Source of the DNA: Hibiscus mutabilis
Lineage: Eukaryota > Streptophyta > Magnoliopsida > Malvales > Malvaceae
Assembly: GCA_019671005.1 (NCBI GenBank)
Contig: CM033738.1
Span: 16,208,202-16,272,201, forward strand
Reading direction: 5' to 3'
DNA length: 64,000 nucleotides
Shown piece after piece: positions 35,448 to 47,778 of this stretch; positions within the stretch are counted from its first letter, which is position 1; each line of letters begins with the position of its first letter. Below the pieces are notes generated by a model, which was given only the letters and a program-made list of their open reading frames with translations, had not been told where the DNA came from and made no database searches. The position numbers and the translations under genes are program-made.

Positions 35448-36395
35448 TGTTGGAATATATACTGCAAAACAGGGTGTTAGCACTGACTAGGAATTAAATA
35501 ACAACTGAAATGAAACTTAAACCGTGTCGTGGTAAACACCACTGCCTTAGAAACAGATTCGCCCCAACTGGTGTAGTTGCTGCTACGCGGATTGTCCACC
35601 GAGGTTAACACGGACTCTTTGAAGTATGTACACCCAAACTTCAAAGTGGAAATGGTGGTACTGCTCTTCTTGATCGAAAAAACTCAAAAAATATATTGGA
35701 AGTAGATAGAGTTTTTTAAGAAAACGTTTTAGTTCAGTGTGTGAAAAATGAGCCGAGAGAGGCTCATATTTATAGTTGAAAATTAGGGTTAAAACCGTAA
35801 AATTGCGTTCAAGATAAGACAGAATTAAACCCTGTAATTATGTCATTTAAAACACGTTCTTAAAAATGCTGTGAAATAGCTGTAACATCTGTTGCATTGC
35901 TGGATGAATATGGACGTGAAATAGTCCAGGTTCAACACGTTTTGAACACTGAAAATATGTTTAAAGGATAGCTGTAAAACAAGCACTAAAAATGTGCTTA
36001 ATTATCTATCAAAACCGTTTTAGATAATTGAGTAATTATCCGTTAAACATTCACATAATTATTCCCTTAATCACTGTATAAACATTCAGAATTTCAAGCC
36101 ATTTGAACTCATTATAAATACAATAGTCTCAAAGGAAATAATTTTTCCAGTGATCAGTATTTTTACAAAAGAATTCTTTCGAATTTTCCACAAAAAGATA
36201 GAAAGCGCGCGGACGTGTCTTCGACACATGTTAACACGAACCGAGCCGAGCCGGCCGGAACGCGTCGGCGCTCACGCGTGCGGGGGCCTTGTCTACTACT
36301 TTTCAACAAGGAAGGCTATAAAGGCCTTTATATAAACCCAGCTCAAGGTATTTTCTCACCCAATGTGGGATACTAGAATTGAGCATTTCACAACA
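35448..36395 (-). repeat. 3' LTR of copia 2
   Basis: This is 948 bp, TGTTGGAATATATACTGC to CATTTCACAACA on the plus strand. At about 36203-36290 it has a GC-rich block with alternating CGCG/GCCGG words that is much shorter in the other LTR. The adjoining polypurine tract on the minus strand is TTTGTGGGGGAT (about 36396-36408). Confidence 0.9.
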
Positions 36396-37333
36396 ATCCC
36401 CCACAAATGCGAAAGAATCTTTTAAAAACATAATGATAAAAATGTGAGTTTTTTTAAAAAAACACAAGAAGAGCAATAGTGAGATTAGTTGCTTAAGCAC
36501 TAGTGAACGTATCTGGAACTAGTACATAGTGATATGAGCGATTATTCTCTTAGATAAGTGAACGAATCTAGAACTTTCTAAGATAGGGGTAAACTCATAA
36601 CACACAACTAACCTCTTCATCAACCGAAATCCTCGATGTGTCAGAAAATATACAAATGCATATAAATATACAAATGTAAACAGATATAGCCATCTGACTT
36701 CAGGATTCTAGTAAGTGTACTAGAAAAACAACCCAATGTTTTCCATAAAAGGTGGCTAATCCTTCTCACTTACATAGGTTATTTCATCAGGTTTATCTCT
36801 ACATAAACCACTCAAAAAGAGCTATGCAATAATTAAGAGCTTTTTCTTCAAGCTCATTCTCTCAAAGAATACGTGAATTCTTCAAGTTCATTTATAAAAT
36901 GAACCACCCAAACTCTAGGATAAGAATTCATTAAGAATAAAAACTCAACCTCTTTAATCGGTGAATTCAATAAGTTCTTCTCAATAGAACAACCCAAACT
37001 CTTGGGATTGAATTCATTAAGAGTTGAAAACTCATCATTTCTAGCGGTAAGTTCATTCAGTCCTTTGCGATAGGACTACCCACTCAACATTGGGCTATGA
37101 ACTTATTAAGAGTAGTTATTCAACCAAAGTCGGTAAATTCATCAAGTCTTTCTCACTAAAACCACCCAAAACATGGGCTATAAATTTATTAAGAGTAATA
37201 AAACTCAACCTGGGCATGTACATTATTCGTCATAGGGATAGGTAGTAATAAATGTACACTATGAGTACTCTTCATGGTTTCGTTTGACCACATTGAACTT
37301 AGATAACTAAGTTGGGTATCCATCATGAATTTC
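36396..37333 (-). other. 3' non-coding region of copia 2 with ~88-bp tandem repeats
   Basis: Between the end of pol and the 3' LTR there is about 0.9 kb without frames. From about 36870 to 37210 four imperfect units of about 85-90 bp repeat the order 'gtgaattcaataagttcttc', 'accacccaaactc', 'gaattcattaagagt', 'aaaactcaacc'. The role of the array is unknown. Confidence 0.7.
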
Positions 37334-38107
37334 TCAACCAATGGGCTTTAGACCCACCCCCATCGACGAATCTAGAACCATTTTCCTACTGAACCCTTTG
37401 GTAAATGGATCAGCTAGGTTCCTTTCCGACTTCACATACTCTAAAGAGAGTACTTTGTTCCTTATTAAGTGTCTCACTGATTCATGTTTTATGTGAATGT
37501 GTCTTTTCTTACTATTGTAAGCTTGGCTCTTCGCCACACATATCGATGCTTATGAATCACACAACAATGACACAGGAGGAGTCGGTTTTCCCCACAAAGG
37601 AATTTCTGCTAATAGATTTCTAAGCTATTAAGCTTCTTGCCCAGCTAAGTCAAGAGCAATAAACTCTGACTCCATGGTAGAGCATACGATACAAGTCTGC
37701 TTAGCAAACTTCCATAAAATTACTGCACCACCTAAGGTAAATACATACCCACTCGTGGAGCCTACTTCATCATTATCGGTAACCCAATTGGCGTCACAGT
37801 ATCCTTCTAAAACAGAAGGAAAGCCAACAAACTCGAGTTGGCAATCAATAGTACCCTTAAAATACTTAAGTAAGCACTTGAGTGCAATCCAGTGTTCACC
37901 ACTAGGATTATGAGTAAATCTACTTAATCTACTCACAGCATAGGCAATATTAGGTCGGGTATAGTTTATTAAAAACATAAGGCTTCCAATAATTATAGCA
38001 TACTCTTCCTGGGAAAAGCTACTTCCTTTATTCTTAAAGAGATGTATACTAGAGTCATAAGAAGTTCGAATAGGGCTGACATCAAAACTGTCAAATTTCT
38101 TTAACAC
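37334..38107 (-). pseudogene. Copia 2 RNase H
   Basis: The frame 38107-37628 includes the RT-to-RNase H connection (S-L-M-F-L-I-N-Y-T-R-P-N-I-A-Y-A) and the RNase H start G-Y-C-D-A-N-W (first catalytic Asp), followed by S-T-M-E-S-E-F-I-A-L (acidic residue). After a break it resumes at 37537-37334 with H-I-H-I-K-H-E-S-V-R and L-A-D-P-F-T-K-G, the usual end of copia pol. At least one stop and one frame change separate the parts. Confidence 0.85.
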
Positions 38108-38129
38108 CTTTTCAATATAGTGTGTTTGA

Positions 38130-39111
38130 TTTAAAGAAAAATCCTTTTTCAGATTTGGTAACTTTTACTTATATGATCACATCAACCTCTCCCAAATCAG
38201 TCATCTCAAATTTAGTAGACAAGAAATTTTTTGTTTTGTTAATAGATTCAATGTTGGTACTGAAAATCAACATGTCATCTACATATAAACTTATGATGAC
38301 ACAATCAGTTCCAAACATCTTCGAATACACGCATGCATCCGCTCCATTAACAATAAAACCAAAACTCAAAATGGTTTTATGAAATTTCTCGTACCACTAC
38401 TTAGGAGCTTGTTTAAGGCCATAGAGAGACTTTTTAAGTCTACATACTTTGCCTACCAGGTGTCTCAAAACCTGGTGGTTGCTCCATATAGATCTCCTCG
38501 TCTAGATCTCTATTAAAAAATACAATCTTTACATTCATTTGATAAACATGCAACTTATGAATAGATACGATCGCAAACAAGGCACGAATCGTTGAGATTT
38601 TTGTCTCAGGAGAGTACGTATCAAAGAAGTCAATACCAAACTTCTGAGTGAACCCTTTGACTACTAGTCTCGCCTTATACTTATGGATTGACCCATCTGG
38701 TCTTAGTTTCTTTCTAAAGACCCATTTACTACTGATAGGTTTAGATCCTCTAGGCAAGTCAACTAACTCCCAAGTGTGAATAGACTTAATTGATTCTAGT
38801 TTATCATTAATAGCACTTCTCCAGAAACTAGCATCAATTAAACTTATAGCTTTATTATATGTTTTAGGAACCTCATCTAAAAAGAAAGATTGAGCTATAG
38901 GTTCATTTATAGAGTCTAGACCACTTATTTCTGTAATAAAAGAAGTTATGAAATCTGGTCCAAAGGTAGTAGCTACCTTTTGTCTTTTACTTCTTCTAAG
39001 TTCTAATTCAAACTCTAGAGTCTCCTTGGCAGGACTACTAGAAGAAGCAAGAACATGACTTTCTTGTTGTGTCTCAACATTTAATCTAGGCTTTTTAAGA
39101 GGAAAGGAGTC
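38130..39111 (-). pseudogene. Copia 2 reverse transcriptase, frameshifted
   Basis: The N-terminal half is in frame at 38757-38440: K-W-V-F-R-K-K, then A-R-L-V-V-K-G-F-T-Q and E-I-Y-M-E-Q-P-P-G-F. After a frameshift (about 38440) the palm continues at about 38369-38169 with Y-V-D-D-M-L-I-F-S, an intact catalytic YVDD. Further upstream (38760-39111) only scattered identity remains. The protein is broken between thumb and palm. Confidence 0.85.
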
Positions 39112-39898
39112 CTAAAAGCATACTGCATCCCTAGATTCACAAATTGAGAAGTCACTTAAAGACATAAACCTGTATACGAAACTATTCGTAGCATACCCTA
39201 TAAACGCTGTATCAACGGTTTTAGGACCGATAGTGGTCTTCTTAAAGTCAGGCAGACCAACTTTTTCCAGACACCTCCAAACTTTCAGGTATTGCAAATT
39301 TGGTGCATGACCTTCCCACAACTCGTATGGGGTACAATATAATTTCTTATGAAGCACTTGATCCAATATATGATTGGCTGAGAGAATGGCTTCCCCCATA
39401 TATTATCAGATACCCAGAACTTATTAACAAAGAGTTCATCATCTCTTTTAAAGTTCTATTTTTCCTCTCGGTAATGCCATTCTGTTGAGGAAAATAAGGA
39501 GTAGAGGTCTCATGTATTATGTCATTATTCTCACACACCTCTTTAAGAAAATTAGATCCATATTCACTACCCCTATCGGATCTAACATGTTTTATTCTCC
39601 TATCAAGCTGATTCTCAACTTCTGCCTTATAAATAAAGAAGTAGTTTTCAGCTTCATCTTTAGTTATAAGGAGATAAACCTTTGTATATCTAGAGAAATC
39701 ATCTACAAAGGTGATGTAATAGTGTTTTCCTCCCTTACTTTCACAGTTTCTAAAGTCTGCTAGATCAGTATGTATAAATTCTAGAAGTTCAGATCTACGT
39801 TTAGAGACTGTTTTAAAAGTAGGTTTAGTATGCTTAGCTTCTACACAAATTTCACATTTGTTAAAGCTATTATCTTCTAGAATAGGTATTAACTTCAT
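39112..39898 (-). pseudogene. Copia 2 integrase, catalytic triad intact
   Basis: From 39898: C-E-I-C-V-E-A-K-H (zinc-binding end), then H-T-D-L-A-D (first Asp), R-S-D-R-G-S-E-Y (second Asp) and, 35 residues on, N-G-I-T-E-R-K-N (catalytic Glu). The DD35E set is therefore complete. A frameshift near 39360-39400 separates the core from the C-terminal part (E-A-I-L-S-A-N-H-I-L, then Y-E-L-W-E-G). Upstream coding continuity to the protease is lost. Confidence 0.85.
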
Positions 39899-40069
39899 TT
39901 TTATGAGTTTTTAAATGATTGTAAGTTCACATGACCTAATCTAGCATGCTACATATCAAGAGTCTCAACAGTATTAGCAGAAGTAGTGGCTTCATTATTC
40001 TCATTAAATTGGGTTTTGATTACAAATAAACTATTTTGTAAAAAAACCTTTCCCTATATAATCTCTGAT

Positions 40070-40393
40070 TCAAGAAAGTATTAGTTTATCTGCCTCAAAA
40101 ACTAGTTTAATGCCCGCCTTATTCAATAATCCACCACTAATCAAATTTCTTCTTAATGAGGGTACATACAAGATATTGCTTAAAGCTAAAGTTTTACCCG
40201 AGATCAGTTTGAGCAAAACTTTCCCTTTGCCAAGCATGTCTGAGCTGCTGGAGTTTCTCATGTAACCTTCTTCTCCTTTGTCTACGGCTTCGAACACAGC
40301 GAACAACTCCCTTTTGGCGTAGAAATGTCTTGAAGCGCCAGTGTCTACGATCCATTCAATGTTGTTTTCCACCAGATTTACTTCCAAAACCAC
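40070..40393 (-). pseudogene. Copia 2 protease
   Basis: The active-site region is W-I-V-D-T-G-A-S-R-H-F, with the D-T-G triad intact. It is followed by the L-S-N-I-L-Y-V-P-S-L-R-R-N-L-I-S-G motif typical of copia proteases. The open frame is 107 codons. The link to gag and to integrase needs frame changes. Confidence 0.85.
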
Positions 40394-40439
40394 CGCTGCA
40401 ATGATATTACTGGCATTCTCTGCAACATTGAGTTGTGGT

Positions 40440-41321
40440 TGATTCTGGCGATCAGACCGTAGTTGACACTAGTAGGCTTTATGACCAGGCTGCCCACATA
40501 CATAGTAATTGACCACTTTGCCTTGGACCTTGTCCTTTCCTGGCTTCTTGAAGTTGGTAGCCTTATTGGGTTTGGTTTTCTTTTTCTGGTTTGCTCTTTT
40601 GTTTGGCTTGAATTTGGAACCTGAGGCACTACCAGACTCAACTAAGTTAGCTTTAAAAGAAAACTGACTAGAGTTGGAAACCTTATCTTTTAACCGATTT
40701 ACATTTTCTATCTTTATATGGGCCACCAGTTCCACAATCATCATATCTCTCTTTTTTGTGTTTAATAGAATTGCGGTAGTCAGACCAGGATTTGGGCAAC
40801 TTCTCGATCAGGACGTTGGCTTGCAGTACCTCCCACATCTTCATTCCTTCAGAAAGAATTTCGGACACCAGCTTCTCATAGTCATTGACTTGCTTCATGA
40901 TCGGCTTTTCGTCCGTCATTTAGAATTTTAGCCATTCGCTGACCACATATTTTTTAATTCTAGCTTCGTCAGATTCGTACTTCATCTCGAGAGTATCCCA
41001 AATCAGCTTGGAACTCTTTTCTTTGTGAAATATATCAAACAATTTGTTTGACATGTGACTCAGCAGGTGACCTCGAATCGTCTTGTTGTCCTTTTGGAAC
41101 TTATCTGTTTTCACTTGGACAACTGTGAGATCTTCATTGGTTATGATGGCATCGGCAGTATCCAAGACTGACTAAGATGGCTGCGGATGGATCAGCGCAT
41201 AGTCAAGGTCGAGTTGTTTAAAGAATATCATTATTCTTTGCAACCACCTCCGGTAATTGAATCCGTCCAGTGCATCGAGCTTAGAAAGGTCAAGAACAAG
41301 ATTGCTCGATTGGTTCGTCAT
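40440..41321 (-). pseudogene. gag: Copia 2 gag with defective zinc knuckle
   Basis: The start M-T-N-Q-S-S-N at 41321 is only 25 nt after the LTR. The capsid core F-N-Y-R-R-W-L-Q-R-I-M-I-F is a UBN2-type pattern. Stops at 41172-41174 and 40920-40922 lie in the same frame, followed by L-I-E-K-L-P-K-S-W and a frameshift near 40745 into a basic stretch (R-A-N-Q-K-K-K-T). The zinc knuckle reads Y-Y-V-C-G-Q-P-G-H-K-A-Y. Its first Cys has become Tyr, and a stop falls before the last Cys. Confidence 0.85.
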
Positions 41322-41346
41322 TTGCAGTAAAAATACGTTTCTAAAT

Positions 41347-42234
41347 TGCTGGAATATATACTGCAAAACAAGGTGTTAGCACTAACTGGAATTAAATAAC
41401 AACCAAAATGAAACTTAAACCGTGTCGTGGTAAACATCACTGCCTTAGAAACAGATTCACCCCAACTGGTGTAGTTGTTGCTATAGGCGGATTGTCTCCC
41501 GAGGTTAATATGGACTGTTTGAAGTATGTACACTCAAACTTCAAAGTGGAAATAGTGGTACTGCTCTTCTTGATCGAAAAAACTCAGAAAATATTGGAAG
41601 TAGAGAGTGTTTTTTAAGAAAATGTTGTAGTTCAGTGTGTGAAAAAATGAGCTGAGAGAGGCTCATATTTATAGTTGAAAATTAGGGTTAAAACCGTAAA
41701 ATTGCATTCAAGATAAGACAGAATTAAACCATGTAATTATGTCATTTAAAACACATTTTAAAAATGTTGTGAAACAACTGTAACATCTGTTGCATTGCTG
41801 GATGAATCTGGACGTGAAACAGTCCAGGTTCAACATGTTTTGAACACTGAAAATATGTTTCAAGGATAGTTGTAAAGCCAGCACTAAAAACGTGCTTAAT
41901 TATCTGTCAAAACCGTTTTAGATAATTGAGTAATTATCCGTTAAACATTCACATAATTATTCCCTTAATTACTGTATAAACGTTTAAAATTTCAAGCCAT
42001 TCGAACTCATTATAAATACAATAGTCTCAAAGGAAATAATTTTTCCAATGTTCAGTATTTTTACAAAAGAATTCTTCTGAATTTCCTACAAAAAGATAGA
42101 ACATGGCGGCACGCACGTGCGGGAGCCTTGTCTACTACTCTTCAACAAAGAATGCTATAAAGGCCTCTATATAAACCCAACTCAAGGTACTTTTCCACCC
42201 AATGTGGGATACTAGACTTGAGCATTTCACAACA
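41347..42234 (-). repeat. 5' LTR of copia 2
   Basis: This is 888 bp with TGCTGGAATATATACTGC at the low end and ATTTCACAACA at the high end, read on plus. The inner terminus changed from TGTTGG to TGCTGG. No tRNA-Met primer site follows on the minus strand. Confidence 0.9.
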
Positions 42235-42239
42235 AAAAT

Positions 42240-42633
42240 TATCAGTTAAAGATCAACAAATAAAAATATTATGTCATACTAAAAAAATAAAAATATTATG
42301 TCTTCATCTTATTCGTCAATAAAAAATAGGCAAATAACATTGGTTAAATGCTTAATCGCTATATTAATTTAGGGGTGTTAAAAATTATCTTAGTAGAGTT
42401 ATCTGACACGGTAAAAAATGAGAATTTTTTTAAATTTTAGGTCGGCTACCTAGCGCGCTAAATTTCATGGGTTCATGAGTCAAGTTTAGACCACAATTTT
42501 TTGATTGAAGGGAAGTCGACCCAGATTCCTTTTTTCATTTTTTAGATTATTAATAAGGCTTTCTTTAGCTAAACTTAAAATTTAAAATATCTTCGTCCTT
42601 AAATATTTTACCCTCTTTTGATGCATACATTAT
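42240..42633. other. MITE remainder and unassigned DNA
   Basis: The first bases continue the MITE split by copia 2. A TAGGGGTGTTAAAA word at 42370 could be the left end of another hAT-like element, but no matching right end with a duplication was found. Confidence 0.4.
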
Positions 42634-43106
42634 AGGCATAATGTCATTAAAATAGCCTAACATTTGATTGGGTAGTCATTTTGGCTCATATTTTTTTAAG
42701 CACTTTAACCCTCAATATTTCATTTTGGGTCAAAATAATTCTTCCTTGGATGAAAACTGTTAGTCAACTGACAATAAATAACTTGAAATGACTTAACATA
42801 ATGACACATCTGCAGGAAAAATAATTTTATATTTTATATAATTTTATAAAATTATTTTTAGCTGATGTGTTATTATGTCAAGTCAGCACCTTTGTCTATA
42901 TGACATTTCTATATCAGCGTGCAATGCCATGTAGGTTTATCATGTCATTTCAAGCCATTTACAGTTAATTGACTAACAATTTTCATCCATGGAGGGGCTG
43001 TTTTGGCCTAAAATAAAATGTTGAGAGTTAAAGTGCTTCAGAAAAAATATGGACCAAAGTGACTATCTAGTTAAACATTAGAGATATTTTTTTTGACATT
43101 ATGCCT
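42634..43106. mobile_element. 473-bp TIR element (AGGCATAATGTCA ends)
   Basis: The left end AGGCATAATGTCATTAAAAT and the right end TTTTGACATTATGCCT are inverted. The similarity runs inward through 'gtagtcattttggctcat'/'ggaccaaagtgactatc' and 'ttttgggtcaaaata'/'ttttggcctaaaat'. No clean target duplication was seen. It is non-coding. A partial relative is at 35333. Confidence 0.7.
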
Positions 43107-44179
43107 CATCTTTAGGTTAATTTTAAATGAAGAGTAGATGTACGAAGAAAACAACATATAATAACCTAACTGTGCTAATCTAAAATTTTCTTTTAATTGA
43201 TCCATTGAAAATTGTAGACATGTGAATAAGTATTATATTAATTCTTTTAATTGAACTCTTGCATATATCATATGTTATTATTTTCTCTTTTAATAGATAG
43301 TGTTATAATGTTGAAATATAAACGACTGATAACCAAACATCTTGCTATAACATTTTCTAGTATATATGTAATGTATATTTACAGTTAATAATTTATTGAA
43401 TGGTAATATATTATGCTATAATTTAGAAACCAACTAAAATTTGTCTTCTTGAATTACTCTAAATCATATAATTTGAAGAAAAATACACAAATTTGATCTT
43501 GGTACTATATGACCCGAAATTACGGGTACTTAATTAAGTCGAGTACCTGATATTCATAGACCAGGTCATGAGCCGTTATTTTTAATACCCGAAACTTTGG
43601 GTACCTTATTTTGAACATCGCTAAACAAACTAAATAGTTGTTATATAATTGAAAATAATAATATTTAGGTTAAAATTAATTACATTTATTTTATATAAAT
43701 ATATTAATTATATCATAAACTATAAAGTATTATAAAAATGTGTTTATAATATCAATTAAAATATATTAGTTTTATTAAAAAATATTATTAGTTTTATAAT
43801 TAAAATATATTAATTTTATAAAAAATATAATTATACTTTTATACTTCAAATATAATAATTTTATAAACATATAAAGTTATGTTCAATTGTGGTTGAAACT
43901 AATTGAATTTATATTATAAAAATATTAATTATGATTCAAAAATTATTAATTATACGATAAATTATTAAATAGATTAAAAGTTTTTTATAGAAATAAAACT
44001 CATTTATTAAACTTGTCATTACAATGGTGTTAATCATGTTAACTCAGTTATATTTCTTGTTAAAATGAAAAATATATTATTTATAATAACATTTTATATT
44101 AAGTACAATATGTAAGAGTTGTTTTAATTAATTATAATACATTTATTAGATCTTCATCAACAAAATATATAGTTCCCCG
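43107..44179. other. AT-rich DNA without genes
   Basis: Nothing was recognised apart from TAT/ATA-rich low complexity. A short 'cccgaaattacgggtac'-type inverted motif occurs near 43510-43610. Confidence 0.45.
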
Positions 44180-44285
44180 AGATCCACTAATTGGCTTAGT
44201 GGCTAAGGATGCTCATATTATCTCATCTTGTATGATTTTGAATCCCGACATATAAATGTAATACATCTCTATTTATTCAAATATA
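44180..44285 (+). repeat. tRNA-derived SINE
   Basis: The head 'attggcttagtggctaagg' (A-box region) and 'gattttgaatcccgacat' (B-box region) are followed by a tail 'aatgtaatacatctctattt'. It aligns with the minus-strand copy at 749-1255. The tRNA-like part does not form an acceptable tRNA, so it is not annotated as one. Confidence 0.6.
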
Positions 44286-47137
44286 TATAATCCCATGCTA
44301 TTGTACTACATAAAATTTTTTATGTACAAAATTTGTATACTAAACTCAGTAATGAACTCAAAGAATGGTTCTAATAATAAAGGGTGGCATTTTTTATCTA
44401 GATAATTGGGGTTCGAATAGCTTAATCTGCAAATTCGAGTCAGTTTATCCAGATTTAAAATTAGATACAAATACTACTTTAGAGTCGAATAGAATTATAA
44501 AAAAATCATACCTAGTATTTAATTGCCCATTATTCCTCAATTCTTCTAAAGATTAAAAGTAATGCTTAATTGTAAAATCATCTCCGAAGTACGTTCTCTG
44601 TTCACTCTTACCTTAAATTATTTTTTTGGTTAATTTTCAACCTAAAATTTTCCATCGTTACCATTTCCATCCACCCATTTTTTCATCTAAGATGATGATG
44701 TGGCGCTGAGAGAGAGCCACATGACACATTTTGACAATCCCACGTGGCAAATTCGTAAAATTTAAAAAAATAACAAAAAACTAAATACTTTTAAAAATAA
44801 TCTGAATTTTCAAAATATATTTGATGATTTTTCAATTTTTAAAACCAGAAAATCCAAAAAAATAAAAAAAAACAGGTAAAAATATTTAAAAAATCCCAAA
44901 TATTTTTCAAATAATATTGTTGTTTAGACAATTTTTGGATATTTTACATCGTTTTACATTTTTGGATTTTTTGTTGTTGTGGCATTATATTGTAGTTTCA
45001 CGTGACCTGATACGAGTGCACTACATTATCTTATACGAGTGGATGGAAAGTAGAAATGACGATAATGTCAAAAGGACAATTCTTAACAAAACAATACTTT
45101 AAGTACCTAAAATCAACATAATACATACTTCAAGGACTATTGGCATATAAATCTCTAATTGAATATTTAGCTAAATTTATTAAAGATTCAAGCTACTAAT
45201 TAAAGATTCGACTTAACCGTGCACCTGAACTTCTTTGAAGTTAAATAACATTCTCCTTTTAAGTTTTCTTAAAGTACAATTTATGTTATTTTGTGCTTGT
45301 TTATACACATGTATAAGGAAAGGGTTCACTTATACCTTAAAAATTATAAAGGTTACAGTTTTTTTTACCATTAATCTAAATTAAATCTACGATTAAGATT
45401 AAAATATGATATTAATTTAAAAGATGTATCCGATCCATATGAGATTAAATTTTTATGCATAACAAGTACAATTGTATTGATAAATTCAAATGTATAAAAT
45501 TCGATTTTATACTAATGTAATATGATAACAACATATTAAAGAGAGAAAAAAAATCAAATTTAGTGGTAGATGGAAATTGGAATGGCTCGGAACTTCCACA
45601 AGTATAATGATAGCTTGGCTTATTTTCAAAGAAAAATGCAATTTGGGTTTCCATTTTACAGCTAAAACTCTAAGACTCGAGGTAAGCTTACCATAATTGA
45701 TCAAAGAGTAATGTATGCATGTAACAACTAGGGAGGGTAATAACGAATAGAATTCGTCTTGCCCTTTTCTGTGCTCCTTTATATGTTCTACAAGTAATTT
45801 TATGCCATGTGTACTATTAATAAAATAGAAATAATTAATATTTCAATAAAAATATTTATTAATACACGTGACATAAAGCCATTGGTGGTACATATAAAAA
45901 GACACAAAAAAAAGACAGACAATTTTGTTCGGGTAATAACACATTAGCCTTCAAATCCAGCCAAATTCAAACAAAAGACCAAGTTTGTGGATTTAAATAA
46001 GAAATGCATAACGGATTTTTAATCTCGTTTTAAATAAAAGAAGAAGAAGAAGATTTTGATGCTGTAGCCTGACCCGTCCATTCATCCAAATAAAAGTTTG
46101 TTCAAATCTTGTATTTTTTTTTCTATTTGATTATGACACTTGAAAGTTGAAACCATGTGGTAATTGAATTTGATAAGCAACCTCATTTAGTCTCCATACA
46201 ATGTATTACATGTATTTGTTATTTCAACATATACAGTGACAGAGCTACATTGTACTTTGGGGATGTGGTCTTTTAATTTTTTACTAAAAATATAATATTT
46301 TTTTTACTATTTAGACCCTTTGATTTTCAATTACTTTTAATCTTTGCTTCTTTCATTTTTAATGTTAATTATATTTTGTCTCCTAATCTTAATTTCTGCT
46401 TTTGTCCTTAAATATACACTATTTTACTTATGACCAAGTTTTATAACATGGCCCATTTCCTTTAAATATTACTCCCTTCAAACAAGATCCGGCCTTGATT
46501 GAGTCCCTACTTCTTCCAGCTTAATATAATTGATTAACTCGTGATCCGTTCTCATCAATTTTGGAGAAAGAAATTAATCATACCATTTTTTAAATATATA
46601 TATATATATTCACTGCTAAAAAAATCTAAATTTTATATTCATCGGATTACAATAGGTATATTTAAAAAAAATTAAATCAAGTGATTTTTTAATCTATTTA
46701 TTTGGTACACTGAAGTTTTTAAGTTTAAAGGGTGACACATATTTTTTAAGGTGTACTAAAAATATTCAGTATAAAAATGAAATAAGACACATGACAACAC
46801 TATCGATATATGATTCATTAGTGACTAAATCAAATATGATATTGCATAAGTTTATTAATGAGGGTGATTCTTCCAATTTAATTTGTTTTATTCACACTAT
46901 CAATATTCCAGTTTCGAGTGTTGTTTAAATGACCTAATATTTTATCCTATTAGAAAATGTGACGGTCTTTATAAGTTATTAAAAATGTGTTTGGTTCCTC
47001 AACGTTATGTAGGAAATTTTGACTTTTGTCTCTTTAAGTTGATTCCATTTTTCTCCTTAATAAACTGATTTCAGGACTTTATAAGCATGGATTTCTATGC
47101 TCTAAATTCAACAATCAGTTGATCTGCCTTTCCAACC
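44286..47137. other. AT-rich DNA without genes
   Basis: No supported gene. Near 46236 'cagtgacagagctacattg' resembles the dispersed repeat at 2541. Around 44690-44760 a pair of 'cacatgacac'/'ccacgtggca' words suggests another decayed MITE. Short open frames (60-70 codons) show no domain. Confidence 0.5.
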
Positions 47138-47778
47138 TAGGGATGGCAACGGGGCGGGGCGGGTTTTTGGCCGCCCTGAATCCGCCCCGATATATTAATC
47201 CCAAAATTCGACGCCGCCCCGCCCCGGAAATAAAATAATAATTTACCCGCCCCGCCCCGATTTATAAACTCTAAACCCGACCCGAGAATGTAAAAAAATA
47301 TATTAAATTTCATCGACGATAAATGTTAGATTCGATCGAACTACCATTATATTTACAAAATATAAATTTCACAAACTTTAAACTATGTAAAAAAATAAAA
47401 TAAAACCAATTAAATTACTCATATGAAGAAAAAAATACATATTTAAAAAAATAAACTCGACCATTGACTTTTAGAATCAGATATGTTAAAATTCGAACAA
47501 TATCTAACAAAAATTACGATAAACACAAACTAAAAAATAGCTTGAAACTCCTAAAAGTATTTATATATAATGGTATTTTTATAAATATAATAAAAATAAT
47601 AAAAAATACCGGGACGGGGCGGAGAATTTTTATATCATACCCGAACCCGCCCCGCCCCGCCCCGACTTTACATTTTTAAATACCCGCCCCGCCCCGATCC
47701 CCAAAAATCAAAAGAAAAAACCCGATCGGGTCGGGGCACACCGAGTCAGGTCGAGGACTGGTAATTTTGCCATCCCTA
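47138..47778. mobile_element. hAT-type MITE with GGGGCGGGGC repeats
   Basis: The ends are TAGGGATGGCAA (left) and TTGCCATCCCTA (right), with a perfect 8-bp duplication TTCCAACC (47130-47137 and 47779-47786). The subterminal parts contain repeated 'cgccccgccccg' words, which stand out sharply against the AT-rich surroundings. There is no transposase. The perfect ends suggest a relatively recent insertion. Confidence 0.9.

Larger units (their letters stand above)
35448..42234 (-). mobile_element. Complete Ty1/copia element 2
   Basis: This 6,787-bp minus-strand element has LTRs at 35448-36395 (3') and 41347-42234 (5') and a perfect 5-bp target duplication AAAAT (35443-35447 and 42235-42239). 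The domain order on the minus strand is gag, protease, integrase, reverse transcriptase, RNase H. LTR divergence over the first about 240 bp compared by eye is near 6 percent. The 3' LTR also has about 60 bp of extra GC-rich sequence. All coding parts carry stops or frameshifts. The protease and integrase active-site residues are kept. Confidence 0.92.

Noticed and set aside
36850..37210. CRISPR-like array
   Set aside because: The repeats are imperfect, about 88 bp, without unique spacers, and lie in the 3' region of a plant retrotransposon.
42370..43623. Larger hAT element with TAGGGGTGTTAAAA left end
   Set aside because: The candidate right end (TTGAACATCGCTA) lacks a matching 8-bp duplication, so the pairing is not supported.
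44180..44285. Possible tRNA gene
   Set aside because: A- and B-box-like words are present, but no acceptor stem or cloverleaf can be formed, and homologous copies with a shared tail occur elsewhere, as in SINEs.
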